Positions 11,757 through 24,884 of a DNA stretch of 64,000 nucleotides are shown one piece after another. The DNA comes from Blasia pusilla. Taxonomy: Eukaryota; Marchantiophyta; Marchantiopsida; Blasiales. A model generated the notes under the pieces. It searched no databases. It saw only the letters and a list, made by a program, of their open reading frames with translations, and was not told where the DNA came from. The stretch's first letter is position 1. Every line of letters starts with the position of its first letter. Both the position numbers and the translations under genes were made by a program. The stretch lies in the NCBI GenBank assembly GCA_050084515.1, contig CM114275.1:24738001-24802000 (forward strand), read 5' to 3'.

Positions 11757-14704
11757 ATGGCGTGCACCGATAGCGGATACGCGGCAGACATTGGCGAGAA
11801 GAGATTCTCGAGAGTGCGACCAGTAGACGACGAAGCGCGCAAAAAACGCATTTTCGACACGTATTCGTATTGCTCGGTACTCTTGCTTCACCTTGAGTCA
11901 AAAAGCTTTGTCAATTCACCCTCCTATAGACTTCTCTTCACCTCTTATGTTGTCGTCCACCGAGACTCGATTTGAAAGGTCTCAGAGGGGAAATTGATCA
12001 AAGATGAATGTGAGACTTTGTATGTAAGCATCCTGATAGATCCTACGCCTCCTGTATTTATTCAATTCTCTATCTTGATCCTGCGTCGGAGCCCCGTTAA
12101 GTCAGGTTCCTGGTATCTTGGACTCCTTGTTTATCGGAATCCGTCGTCCACGGAGGTCTGATTTGAAAGGACTCTGAGAGAAAGTAAATTAAACTACTTT
12201 CTTTTATAGATGTAAAAGATTTTGTACGAACGTCTCCTGACAGAGACACAGAGAAAACGAATTAAAAACCTACTGATCAAGAGTCGTTCAAGGGAATTCA
12301 TTGCCGTGCCAAAACAGATTTGCGGGAGAAATTCTTCGAAGATACAGTTTTTTAGCTCTAATGTGAAAACGTGTAAGTTCCGTTGATCTGGATTACGGAA
12401 GGGACTCGCGTTGAGTCTGACAACATGGTGTGTTGTTCCGCAGATGGATGTAAATGGACTCAACAAGCAGCTTGCAGAGAAGGCTTGGGTTAAGGAAAAA
12501 GAAGACAAAGAGAAGAAAGCCTATGGTGAGGGTCGACTGCGTCGAGCACATAGTTAGCGAAGTCGGCTCTTGCAAATTCCGTCCATAATTTAGAAAACTC
12601 GTATATGAGATTATTGAAAGACTTTCTTATGTGGAAAACGCCTTCAAATGTAATAAACGGTCACCATCCAAGCCATCTGTGTCGATGACTTCTTCCAAAA
12701 TGACGAGAGTCAAACCTGATTTCTCTTGGCAGCTGAATATCAAGACATGAAGAACAGGAACATGAAGTATTACGAGGAACAAGTCAGGTAAAATCCTCTC
12801 CTCACGGGGAATATGGTCAGAGGGTCGAAATCCTCTAGTGTATGGTCGAACTGTCTCAATCGGATCTCTGAGGTGGTACGTATTCTTTCAAGTTTTTCCT
12901 GTCCATGGCAATGGAACTTCAATCTGTCGTCATCCGTGGTCGTCAGAAGCTGGTGGTCAAAGCCCCCCCGGCAATTGGACAAACTCGTTCGGGAAACAAT
13001 AGCAAATAGAGAATATCGTGCAGCATCACAACACTGTTTAGAGACTCGTGTAGGGTCTCAATCTCATATGCTGTCATCCTTTCTCAGAAGTTCTTGTTCG
13101 TTCGCGAGGAAGGAAGTTTTGAGCAGTGCGAGTACGATCAACTTAGCCTCATTTCCCAGGAGGACTGAATGGATGAAATTGAAGGGATCCATCCATAAAT
13201 TCGGTCATGATAGTTACTGTTCATTGCCACAGACTACGCCGCCACGAAAATGAGCTGGAAGCAGCGAAAGAATGGACAAACCAGCACAAAGAACGAGTGG
13301 CAAGTGACATCCAGGAAAAGCTATGGCGTATGCAGATAAATGACAGGGCAAGTGCTCATTACACCGACTTGGACATGTTTTGCACTGTAAATGAATCGCA
13401 GTCCTTAAAAAGATTAGTGGAGAATCTGTCGAGTACCTGAACAAGCTCCAAAATCACATACGCGTGAGAACGTTGTCAAAAGTCTATGCAGTAGCCGGTG
13501 TCCCAATTACTCCTCTCAGATTTATTAATTTTGGTTCCTATAGACTTCCTATTCGAATGTATCGAGAAAAGTCTGAACCCTGGAGAATCAGAACGCAAAG
13601 TTGCACTGGCGTTACTTAAGATTGGAGGAACGTTTTGATGTAGCGTCCAGTGGAAAGTCGACTTTGTGCACTCTGGTTCACATTTGGTGACATATGTATG
13701 TCTTCAGTTTGGGCCCTTCACAAGGGATAGGTATCTCCAACAAGATTTGGAGCCAGCCAGAGATCAAGCAATTTACGATAAGCTACAGGAGAAGTGGTGC
13801 GAGCAGTTGGATTCAGCAGAAGCGCGCCGAAAGAAGGATACGGAAGAGACCATGGATTACGTACACAGACAGTGTATAGCACGAAAGAATATGCGGGAAA
13901 GAGATGAATTTGTAAGTTTATAACCTTGCTTTAAGGATTGAGTAGGGAGACAATAGCGAGGACAGGGTTAATCGCTTACTTCTGTGCATCCAACATATAG
14001 TCGATCACATACATCAGTCGATTTGTTGCAAGAATCTCAAGTTCATGGCTTATCAAGTGTCGCGGATAGGTTCCGCTAGTTCCTGATTCACACGAAGATC
14101 ATACGTTTTCCCGTCCACCTCAAAATCTCTCCGCAGCGTCTCACAACTTTGCAGAGCACGTCGGGTGCTGTCTCGTTGCTTTCATCGATACACCGATACC
14201 TTCCTATGAACCTACAAATTGCTATGGAAATAATCAGCAGCTTCGATTCAAACAGCTTACTTCTGCTTAGGTTTCTAACCACTGGCTGAATTATGAAATT
14301 TTCAGATTCGGAGAAGAATTTTTGAAGATAATCGTGCTCTGATGAGAGATCAGATGACTGAAGCCCAATGGAAGGCGCACGAGTAGGAATCCACCTTTTT
14401 CACGGTTCCGTGAGATCACACATTCTAGTTTTACCAGGCGACCTTTCGGCTTTGTCATCATCGTTAGGCAACTTCCAGACTAGGGATCGAGAGGGTACAG
14501 GGAAATTGATCTACTGATGGAAGATCCCGTCAATTTACGACACGGTGCTTAAGAAATTAAAAGATAGACTTGAGAGGACTCGCTTACATAGGCTTTCTGT
14601 TCGTGTGCACATGTTGTTGCAGGGCCAGGGAAGAGCGCAAAGCCAATCATACGTACCAGATCAAACCGGAGTATTTTGCACAGTTCCAAACGCGGAGTCG
14701 TTAA
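11757..14704 (+). CDS. RIB43A: RIB43A-like flagellar microtubule ribbon protein (RIBC1/RIBC2 family)
   Basis: RIB43A proteins are long coiled-coil proteins inside ciliary and flagellar doublet microtubules, on the partition-ribbon protofilaments. The start is set at ATG 11757, the first AUG in the frame that leads into the family motif EARKKRIFD. Resolved exons are 11757-11876, 12444-12525, 12733-12787, 13233 to about 13386, 13708-13911, 14306-14382 and 14623-14704; the flanking ones join in phase. Family landmarks are KKRIF followed by DVNGLNKQ (RIFN...GVD...L.Q in homologues), the EW...Q and AxxYTD segment near 13270-13375, FGPFTRDR at 13708, long Arg/Glu/Lys-rich helices, and the C-terminal signature PEYFAQFQTRSR, which matches the family's YF.QF.T.SR end. 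Exons between 12788 and 13232 and between about 13390 and 13707 are not resolved; 12955-13190 contains probable coding (QKF, VREEGSFEQ) with uncertain splice sites. Flowering plants lack flagella, so an apparently intact copy points to a lineage with swimming sperm. Confidence 0.82.
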
Positions 14705-16494
14705 TTCTCGGAGCAATTCAAACAGCAACGCCGTTACGACAACTTCATCGGGTCCAATATGCACCGCTCAAACTCCATGACTGTCAGGACCAATTCTTAA
14801 GTAGCGGAGCCAGATTTCCATCGCCTTTTCATGGATGACGACCATCATGGTTCTAACTCCGGTTGGAAGTCTCCTCTGAGTGGCGGTCATATTGTGTGTC
14901 TTAAGCAGAACTTGTTACCGCCATGTCACGACCTGCTGGGCCGGTTCCTCTACTTCCAGCGTACTCTTTCACCTCCCATGGCGTACTATGAACGAATTAG
15001 AGCTCTAGGGTCTAGTCTAGCAAACGACTCTCCTATTGACACATGTCTTCACATCTCGACAGCTTCAGTGGATGTTAGGGACGATAAGGGCGGGTTTTGG
15101 AGCCTATGGGGCAGATAGCTTCTAATGATGGGCAAATCAAACAAATTACCCATCATTAGTAATGGAAATTATTAGTTGGATATTAGTTTATGAGGTGTTT
15201 GGATTTGTATTTGGTCCTTTCCCACGCAATGGGTAATGGATATGCCATCTATTAGGTGTGTCATACATGTCTTCTATGAAGACCTTCTCCTCGACTATGA
15301 ATGTTGTGGCTCCTTGAAGGAAGCTTACTTATATGACGTTTCCACTCCTTGTAGCAATCTTACTTATGTTGCCACAAGTGCCAATAGGTAGGTGAGCCTA
15401 GGCCTTCACAATCAGAGTCTTATGGTTGTCTCAAACGAGAAAACATAATCCGTCTCAAGATTGTCTAAGAATAAAAGTGCAAGATTGCTAACTTGCATTT
15501 CAGAAAGGTTGATTACCACACAAATAATCCCTGCATGAGTTGTGGCATCCGCAAAGGAATGCTCGAACATGTGAACTATTTTTCAAAGAAACTTAACATC
15601 TTACAAAATTCTCCAAAAGAAAAGAAGAGACATAAGTCCAATGGAACTATTGAAGGTTGCAAACAAAGAGGAAATTAAATTCTTTCTTTTTGCATAAAAA
15701 GTGCCACCATGATAAGGAGGTAGGCTAGATTATATCAGGGCCTAAAGGGATGCTTTGTAGTACTTATTTTAGGAGATCATTTGGGACATGTCGCCCTAGG
15801 TGAAAAATGTGTGCAAATGACGTTTTTCCTTTTTTGATTGGGAATATATTATCGTGTGTTATGCATGTAGTGGTTCCAAAATGATAGCCTATGGGTCTAA
15901 ATGAGGATGATATTTATCATATGCCTTTTATAGTGCAACAAAGAGTATCAGTATGGCGTATCCAAAGAGCTCAAAGGTTAGTCCCAAGATATCAAGGCTG
16001 ACATAATAAGGTTTCGTGCGTCTACTCCTCTTGAACGTCAATCTTTAGTGTTGCGGAAGCGTACGTCTAGTAGGACACGCTCTCACTGCTGATCTGCACC
16101 CAAACACACTCATGTTAGTCTGGTCTAGGTCAATAAGCCTTCCAACCCACCAAGTTCTCAACTCGTCAACTCATCAAGCTTAACCTTCCTAGTTCCTCAC
16201 TTCCCAACATGGGCAAGTCTTTCGAGACTTGGAACAAACTTTTGGGTTAGTCCAGGCACCTAAAATGGTGTTCGCACGCCTAGCGATCCCAAGTGTCGAA
16301 TGGACCTCGCACGAGCCCCAAACCGAGACCCAACTAAATGAGTAGCGGGTTGGAATCCAATGGGACCTTCGAATCTACTCTATTAGACTTGGTTTGAATT
16401 TTGAGTCCCAACGTTGATTTCCAAATTGTGTAAAGGCCTAGAATGCTCAACTAGGATGCAGATGGGTTGAGCTATATTCCATGCCCGAGTCAAA
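14705..16494. other. Intergenic DNA with one perfect hairpin, no gene seen
   Basis: The first 400 bases are presumably the 3' UTR and flank of the RIB43A-like gene. The rest has no coding exon I recognise. It contains the hairpin at 15122-15159, listed separately. Similarity to the Ty3/gypsy family begins at about 16495. Confidence 0.4.
15122..15159. repeat. Perfect 11-bp inverted repeat with 16-nt loop
   Basis: The arms CTAATGATGGG (15122-15132) and CCCATCATTAG (15149-15159) are exact reverse complements around a 16-base loop. It may be the tip of a foldback transposon or MITE remnant, or a chance hairpin in intergenic DNA. Confidence 0.6.
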
Positions 16495-18331
16495 CAGATG
16501 CAATTGGAGCTTAATGGCATGGAGAGAGTGATAAGGAGTTAGTTCTTGGATGGCATGCGTCATCCTAACTAGGCTTGTTGGTTATGGAGAGTGAGAGTGT
16601 TGAGACTTCGATGGTGAGGTTGATGGAGAGTCCTTAGATCCACAGGCCAATGAGGAGGCGAAATTGGCCGAGATATTCACGAGGATGGATTAGTCTTGAA
16701 GTACATGCATACTGGCAGCGTCGTGAGCACAGTGGGTGCTAGGGAGCGAGATCGGATCCTACAGCAAGCCAGATGGCAATGGGAGTGGATACATGTATTG
16801 CGAGTTTGGAAGGATGATAGAGTACGCGTAGTGCCTCATCCTTTGTAGGGAGCACGTTTGGTGCAGCATGCCCATGAGAAGTTGGATCATTTTGGAGTGA
16901 AGCGGACATACAATTTACTCCAAACACAATCTTGGTGGCGAGGCATGCAGACTGACGTTCAATAATTTGTTGCCACATGCATGGTATGTGATTGGGTCCA
17001 TGAATCATTCAATGCTCCGCCTCCATAATTGCATCCACTTTCGATCATGGATTTAGGTTATAGATGGATTTTGGATTTTGCAAGACCTTTACCTTTGACG
17101 GAGCGTCATAATCGTTATGTGTTGGTGATGGTCGAGCACTTCTCGAAGTGGATAGAGTTGGTTGCATTGCTTGACAAAGTGAGTGAGGGAGTAGTGTATG
17201 TCTTCCTACAACAAGTGTTGAGTCATTATGGCGCACAAGCTGAGGTGTTGACAGACCCGGGTATGGAGCTTCACGGGGAATTTCACACCTTGTGTGATCA
17301 TGGGCTGATTGACCACAACATTGATTCACGAGATCATCGTGAGGTGGATGGACTAGCAGAGAGAGTTATGCAAATAGTGAAGAGAGGCTTATGCAAGTAT
17401 GGCTTGCAGCGAGGTCACCTGGGAGATTGGGACCTCTAGTTGCCATGGTGGGCGATGAGATATAAATTTGGCGGATAGATATCCTTAGCGTCCTTCTCAT
17501 CGTACTTGTTGCTTTATGGCCAAGAGCGAGATTTATCTATTGCCATTCTTCGAGATGTTGGTGAGGTGTTGAATCTCGATGACCCTTATGTGTGGATGCA
17601 AGTATGTTCTAAGAGGGCTGAGTTGTTTCAAAGAATGATGCCCATGGCATTTGAGAACTTGGCAATTGCCCATCATCAAGATACTTTTAGGTATGCGATT
17701 ATACGAGGAGGTGGTTATCGACCGGCTGTCCGGAGGTTTCATCAGGGAGACTATGTCTACTTGTAGCAAACGGCACCCACGACATCGAATGTGACTCTAA
17801 GGCACACTATTTTGAGAGTGCGAGATGTGTTATCATCTGGTGTTCTCTTATTGGAGGGACGTGATGGTATGGTATGGAAGGACCATGTGCGTAACTGTGC
17901 GCCATGCCACCTTCCAAATATTGACAGTATAGTTGATCCTAACCTAGCAGTAGTTCCTATAAGCTTGCATTGTTTGTTATGTGGTTCCATGATCTCATGA
18001 CTTTATGTGGTTCTATAATCTGCTTGTGGTGCAGCCACTATGCTAGTCTGTGATGGTGTTTGAGAGGATGGCATACGGCATGTTTGATGCCATCTCTCAC
18101 TAGGGTTCTTCAAGGATGATGGATATGCTCCAAATGTACATAAAGTAGGTAGTTATAGATTTTGACTTACGTTTGTGACATGGATAACATGAAGGTGACT
18201 AACGATGGGGCCACCACATGAGGACCTGATCTTTTTTCTCTTAGCGTCCTAGAGATTAATATATGTCATGGTAGGTAGGGATAGATGGTTATCTGAAGTT
18301 AGAGGGGCCTAACCACCAGCTAGGGGGCGAT
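16495..18331 (+). pseudogene. Ty3/gypsy copy 1: RNase H tail, integrase and PHD-finger region
   Basis: This is a 5'-truncated copy of the same family as 39757-45604 and 60350-63851. The integrase N-terminal zinc region is at about 16860-17010. The catalytic core at 17029-17439 shows the first Asp in ILDFARPLP, the second in LTDPGMELHGEF and the Glu in DGLAERV. The C-terminal integrase part follows at 17506-17990 (GREGxW-like core absent; LRVRDVLSSGVLLLEGRDG present). The degenerate PHD finger lies at 17971-18143, interrupted by a short duplication around ATGTGGTTC. Stops and frameshifts are many (for example near 16963, 17028 and 17439), so it is not functional. A purine tract (AGCTAGGGGGCGA) at about 18318-18330 sits directly before the LTR as the expected polypurine tract. 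Confidence 0.85.
17971..18143 (+). pseudogene. PHD-finger remnant at the C-terminus of Ty3/gypsy copy 1
   Basis: The region reads CLLC, then (after a roughly 40-bp insertion) AATMLVCDG, then GWHTACLMPSL, then WICSKC. It keeps the GWH and W.C..C parts of a PHD finger, including the His that copy 3 has lost. It is broken by a frameshift around 18050 and a TGA at about 18118. Confidence 0.65.
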
Positions 18332-19073
<742 letters not shown>

Positions 19074-19197
19074 TGGAGATATTTTGGTACTTATCGTCTC
19101 GATGTGTGGATTCCATGAGTTAGCATGAGATTGTGTGTATTTGTGTATGCATTCGGTGACAGCAATGTATGTTGTATAGCGATGTGTATACGCCTAA
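19074..19197 (+). repeat. Truncated second LTR, head to tail with the first
   Basis: This stretch repeats the first 120 or so bases of the LTR at 18332 (TGGAGATATTTTGGTACTT, then GATTCCATGAGTTAGCATG, then GTGACAGCAATGTATGTTGT) and then departs into unrelated sequence. An LTR start directly after an LTR end is a tandem junction. Confidence 0.75.
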
Positions 19198-19429
19198 CAA
19201 GGTGTTTATCCAAATACAAGCTCTTACCTCAAATATTCTCCTCTTGATTTACATCCTAAGTATATGAGGAACTACTCATTGCCATGCACTACAATATACA
19301 AATTGCAATCAACTACAAGTATCGAATCTCCAAATCCATGCATTCCTTTATTGCAACACTAGCCTATTCTAGTTACAACGGCCCTTGGCCCAAACATCAT
19401 ATTGTCACAAGTCATGTCCAAGCTACTTC
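19198..19429. other. Short unassigned segment between two gypsy remnants
   Basis: I see no coding motif or repeat structure in this stretch. It lies between the truncated LTR and the 3' end of the minus-strand chromovirus. Confidence 0.4.
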
Positions 19430-21766
19430 CTTTACTAAAGCATGTGCTTTTCCTGCATCCGGTTGAATTCTTACAACACCTCTCGCGCTTGTTTCAAATC
19501 TGCCTCCGCAATCTAAGTCGCCTCTTTCACATAGTAGCCCTTTCACTTGACCAAGTACTTGTACTTATTGGCCCTACGTCTCTAACGTAAGATGATCTCC
19601 ATCTCAAACTCTGATTCTCTGTTCACGATCATTGGTTGTGGTCTTAATACCTATCTCCGCTTCAGACTCACATTATCCTGAAGGCATTTCTTTAACATTG
19701 ACATACGAAAATTCGAGTGAATCTTGAACTCTTCTTGAAGCTCCAATGTATACAGATCCTCAAACGGGTTTGCCTTAATCACATACGGTCCAACATATTT
19801 GGCAGACAGCTTCGCGGGAAACTCCTTCGGAAGATCAAGATCCTTCATACTCAACCATCCTTGCTCCCTTACTTGGAAACTCACTTGACGCCGACTCTTG
19901 TTAGTATGCGTAATGTATCTTAGTTAAGTCTTTGCAAGACTCCTTCTTGCATGCTCTTCCTATTCTTGCATCTCCACTAACAAACCTTCTACTATTGCTT
20001 ATCTAGTAGTAAGTATCCTTCGAAAGGGCTAAATCAAGAGGCCCTTCTGGCTCACATCCATACACCAAAAGAAATAGAGATTCTCTAGTTGCAGAATGCT
20101 TGGTCAAATTATAGCAATACTTAGCCACTTTGCCCAATCCCGCTGATGTGCGCTCACGTTAGTCCTTAAGTATTGATTCACAATCAAGTTTACCTTTTCT
20201 GTTTGTCCATCTATCTGGGGATGGAAGGTCGTGCTAAAACTCAGCTTGGTCCTAAACCTTCTGAATAAGTGCTTCCAAAAAGCACCCGTAAACTTTGGAT
20301 CCAAATCTGAAAGAATACTCCTAGGCAACCCATGAGCTTGCCACCAGCTATCTAGGAACAATCAGGAAGTCGCATAGGCCATTGCGGAATCCACCGTCGG
20401 CATGAATCTACCCAACTTGCTGAACCAATCAACTATCACAAGTATAGCGTCATATCCCTCAGACTCTAGAATAAAATCCATACTTACGCTCTGCAAAAGT
20501 CCTTCTAGAATCAGAAAAGGATGAAGCAAGCCTTGTTTCTTTTCATAAGAAATTGTGTTCACTTGGCAGGTCACACATGTCTTCATATATTGAGCAACAT
20601 CCTCTTTCATGTTGGGCCATAAGAACCTCTTAGTCATAATAGCCAGCATGGATTTCTCCCCTTTATGTCATGCCAAGGGTCCGTTGTGACATTCTACTAA
20701 CACCTTGGTCCGAAGCATGCCTTCGCCCACGTACATCGTGCTTTGCTTAAACCTTAGCAGGCCATGCCTCAAACTTATGTTGGCCATCTTCTCACCCTGC
20801 TTCAACTTCCTTAGATACTCGCTCGCTTGGGTATATTCCATGTATCATTCACGAATCCTTCTCTCTAGATTTGTTTCCTTAGGGAACACGACTCTCAAGA
20901 CTTGTGTTGTCTATGGCATGTACTCATCCCTACGACTCAACGCATCTGGAATGACATTATCCTTCCCTAGCTTGTGGAATAGTTCCACATTCATCAACGC
21001 CAAGGCATATATCATGAAATCGTAATTTTTTCGATGTCACTCGATCCTAGGTCTCAAAATGATTAAGTGATATATTATTAGTGAACACTCAAATCTTGTG
21101 AAGTCATAAATAGTGTCGCCACTTCCTCAAGCAATGGACCACCGCGAATAACTCTTTCTCATGAGTGGTCCATCTCTGTTTGGTGTCGCTAAGTTTCTTG
21201 CTCTTGTACGCTATAGGTCTTCTTTCCTGCACCAAAATTTTGGCATGAATGTTGGTGCAGGAAAGAAACTATGGCTAGTAATTATGAAATCACTAGCATC
21301 AGTACGCATCTCGAACGGTTTGTCAAACTCCAACAACTTCAACATTGGCTCCTACGATACGATCGAGGATAGGATCTCCTTGACTTGGTTGAATGCCTCA
21401 TTCAATTCTTGGGTCCAAATCATGTTAGAAAACTTTACGGTTCAATCTATAAGAGGTCTCACTATTCTCGAAAAGTTTCTCACGTAAGTCCAGTAAAACT
21501 AAACTGCTCTCATGAACTTGCTCATTCCCTTCACTGTAGAAGGTGGTTTCCATTTGGCAATCGCTTTCACCTTATCCATATCCGAACCAAATCCATATGG
21601 GCTAACCACATGACCCAAGAACTTGATTTTGCGCGATCCGAATTCTCTTCTCCACATTCGCATACAGCTTGTTCGCCCTTAGTTTCGACAACACCGCTCT
21701 CCCGAGGCACGATCGACTTGTAGATGCATCTTATTGTTGAGGACTGAGTTACAATGAAACTCATCG
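19430..21766 (-). pseudogene. Chromodomain Ty3/gypsy (chromovirus) fragment: RT end, RNase H, integrase, chromodomain
   Basis: Read on the minus strand from 21766 down. The RT connection appears first (ANKLYANVE, KIKFLGHVV), then a degraded RNase H region to about 21050. The integrase zinc region is at 20650-20560 (RFLWPNMKEDVA, CVTCQ). The core follows with Asp in MDFI, Asp in ILSDLDPKF and Glu in QTEKVN (20500-20110). Next is the GPYVI-type C-terminal segment at 19884-19660, and last a chromodomain at about 19640-19450 (SEFEMEIIL, KYKYLVK, KGYYVKEAT, ADLKQAREVL). Both expected chromodomain tryptophans are stop codons. There are many stops elsewhere and no LTR that I can see. It is a different gypsy lineage from the plus-strand copies. 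Confidence 0.82.
19450..19640 (-). pseudogene. Chromodomain remnant of the minus-strand gypsy element
   Basis: The translation YKYLVK*KGYYVKEAT*IAEA aligns with the chromodomain core LVKWKGY...ATWEPE. The two stops replace Trp codons (TGG to TGA and TGG to TAG). Chromodomains on gypsy integrases bind methylated histone H3 and direct insertion into heterochromatin. Confidence 0.75.
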
Positions 21767-24700
21767 GACATCCGAGCAGCTACATTTGGTACTCACACAA
21801 AGTATGGAAGCTTAATTTTGGTTAGTCAATTAAACACGATTATCTTAACTAAGCTTAGTTAATCATAGTAAGTCTAACTCAACATTATGGTTAGGATTAG
21901 GGTTAGGGTTGCTTGTACATAACCTATATAATTGAGAAGCGGAGCAGCCTCCACTCATTCTCTCTCATTGCAAAATTTCATTCGATGTGGTGGTGTGTGA
22001 GTGTGAGAGTCGTTTCTCGCCAGTTATGCTTCTTTAGCAGTTTTCTACACTTATGCTATACCAACGTTTCCTTTTTGTCTTCATTCATCTTGTGTTTTTT
22101 CGATTTTGGTATTTTATGCTCCGCTTGCCCAAGCCTCAACCAATCTCCCCAAATCCCCTGCTATGGGGACAATACGCATTAAGGGAGAATTGACCTAATT
22201 AATGCTTAGTGGTTTCTTAGTTACATACGGAAAACGCCACTAGTTGAGTCTTTAGGATTCAAACTAAGTCTTCTCCGTGCAATACTCAAGGTTGGGAGTG
22301 CTTTAAGATAAACCTAGGAGAAGGAGAGGTTGGACTCCATGACGATCCCTAAGTGGAATTCACATCGGTGACTGCAATAGGCAACTTGTGCATCCAAGTG
22401 CTCCAACACCATTCGTCTCTATGAACTTGAAAGCAATTACTTAAACTATGTTGCAAAAAATTATTTGGGCTTTTCATCATTGGCTAAAGATCAATCATCA
22501 TTTATATTTTCATTCATCCGAGACCTATTGTTAAACTAACTGACCTTGAATTAGAAAACACTAGTTAGCATACCCGTGCTAGTTGGAGAAAATTATTTTT
22601 AATAATTTAGAAAAATTTTAACTTCAAAATTGAAGTATAATTTCCACTTTCTTAAATCTTGAAAGAGTAATAACATTTCACTTTTAAAATAATTCCACTC
22701 CAAAATTAAATTTTAAATAAGAACTAACTCTCCTAAATAATTTCAATCATGCATAAAAGTTTAAAGAATACAGGCTCTTCCCCTTCCATTCTTCCCATCA
22801 AAATAACATCCACTAACTAAATTTTAATGAATGAAATCATTTCCTTTTACCATTCAAATTAGTTTTCCTTTCTCAAAAGATAAAACATGAATTAATATAT
22901 TATCTTTAAAAATAGTTATATTTTTCATTTCAAAATTAAAATAGAAAATTTATTTTCTTAAATCTTCGAAATGGAATAAAAAATCACTCTTCTTAGTAAT
23001 TCCACTCTTCAATTTAAACTTAAATGATAACCCGCTCCCCTAATTAATTTCACTCTTCCATAAAAGTTAAACAATAATTTTCTAAAATTTGATTAAAATA
23101 TTTTTATCTTCCACTCATTCATTTTCTCTACCGATCTAATATGAATCAAGGGATAGAATTCAAACTTGGTGTTAGTATGTCTTAATGTCCATATAGGATT
23201 GTCCATTATAGTGTAGATTTTCCCTTCACATCAAATATGGTTTAAGGGACAAAATTCTAAACTTTTTGTTATTTTTCTAGTTATTCCACTATCTTGTCTT
23301 ATCCTACACATAGGATCACCCAGTAAATTCTATTGTAATTTAATAATTAATAAAAATATTTTTCGCTTCCACTCTCATTCATTTTTTGTACTCAAGTGAC
23401 AAAAGATCAACCATCATATGATTTTGTCTTATCATCCCACTATTTGTTTTGTGTACGGTCACCAATTATAACGTAGACTAGTTAGCATGACTTTTAAATA
23501 ATTCCAAAAAAATTCATTTCAAATTTTACGTATAATTTCTATTTTTTTTAAATCTTAAAAGAATTAAAAAATCATTTTAAAATAAAACTTAACTCCCTAA
23601 TTAATTTCATTCCTCCCAAAACAATACCTATTCTTCCCCTTCTATTTTCCCACCAAAATAACATTGACTAGTTAAAATTTTAGTTAATTTTAATAAATTA
23701 AATAATTTCCCTTTTCCATTCAGATTTGTTGTCCTTCCAAAAATATCACATGAGAATAATTTTAATATTTAAAAATAATAAAATTTTCCATTTCAAAATT
23801 TAAATTCTTTTCTTAAATATTAAAATAATAATAACCTTCCATTCTTTTGAATAATTCCACTCCTCAATTAGAATTTAAATAATATCCCAATCCCCTAAAA
23901 AATTCCATCCTTCAATTAAAATTTAATAAACATTTATTTTTTCTCCTCTTGAATATGAATTAAGAAAAGAAATTATCAAAATTTCTTATTATCTCACTTT
24001 ATTATTATTTAGGATCATCCATTATAGTATAAATTAGTTAAATTATAATGTATGTAGTTATAGAAAATACTTTTCCTCTTCCATTCAAATTCATTGTAAC
24101 CTACTTTTCTAATTCGTTTGTACCATTTAAATTTGTTCTAACCTAATCTCCTAATTCGTTTATACCCATCTAATCTTGTGACTCAAAATCTAAAAATGTT
24201 ATTTTTTTGTCTAATTGACTCGCTATTTTGTACCTACGATATTGTCTTTATAATCTACTAGTAAGGTGCCCGTGCCATGCACGCAAAATTATCAAAATTA
24301 TTTCACTTTATTAATTTTTTAATCATAAAATATATTTCTAATTAATTAATTAAAATATTTTCTATTCCATTCAAATCCCTATTTATTTCTACCCATCTTA
24401 TATGATTAAAAAAAGTTCAAGAATTTATTGATTTTCTCATTATCTTATTTTCTTATACATAAGGGGTTGCCAATAATATTAATGGAGTGTCTTCTTGATT
24501 TGTCTTCTTTTTGTTCTCTAAATATTGCTGATATTATCTATGATGGTGATTTTGGTTGTGAGGGGAAGATCCCTTTCTTTCTCTTGAGGGCTTTTTGAGG
24601 TCTATTTTTTTGCTATCTATCCCTCCTCTTTTGTATCATGATGGATTTCCCATCTTTTTTTTACATATATTTTATTTGTTCTTGATTTGCAAGACCTCTG

Positions 24701-24780
24701 TGTTTGTAATAACCGAAAAAAAATTATTATGAAAAAAAATCATATTTATATGCAAAAACTAGTGCCTTCACGCGCTGCCC
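21767..24780. repeat. AT-rich repetitive DNA with duplicated segments
   Basis: No gene is seen. A TATA-like motif (CCTATATAATTG, about 21922) in LTR-like sequence precedes a T-rich stretch. From about 22560 to 24740 the DNA is very AT-rich. The segment at about 22560-22980 recurs in diverged form at about 23470-23860 (shared blocks around CCCCTTCCATTCTTCCCA and AATTCCACTCC), and further partial copies lie between. The motif ACTAGT followed by a GCCCGTGC-like sequence occurs at 22560, 24258 and 24757 and is discussed as a possible Helitron terminus. An 18-bp perfect palindrome lies at 21845-21862. Confidence 0.55.
21845..21862. repeat. 18-bp perfect palindrome
   Basis: TTAACTAAGCTTAGTTAA is its own reverse complement. 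It lies in the LTR-like segment upstream of a TATA-like motif, and could be a remnant of a terminal inverted repeat or of no function. Confidence 0.6.
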
Positions 24781-24857
24781 TAGTATAGATAGATGAATCG
24801 ACTTAAGCGGGTATCGCCTTTGACTGAGAGATGGACGGTTTGGCGCACACTTCGTAC

Positions 24858-24864
24858 TATAAAA
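24858..24864 (+). promoter_or_regulatory. Probable TATA box of the HDA15-like gene
   Basis: TATAAAA stands in GC-richer, non-repetitive DNA just downstream of the AT-rich repeats. It is followed about 30 bases later by a CT-rich stretch (ATCTCCTCTCTCG) typical of plant transcription starts, and leads into a 5' UTR that reads to a splice donor at 25329. Confidence 0.5.
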
Positions 24865-24884
24865 CGCGTGTGTGTCATCTCCTC

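Noticed and set aside
13340-13350. Possible GC-AG intron donor (ACAGG|GCAAGT) in the RIB43A-like gene
   Set aside because: The frame continues past it into residues that match the family (AxxYTD), so the donor is probably not used.
21889-21910. Telomere-like TTAGGG units
   Set aside because: Only two or three units, one of them imperfect; too short for an interstitial telomere.
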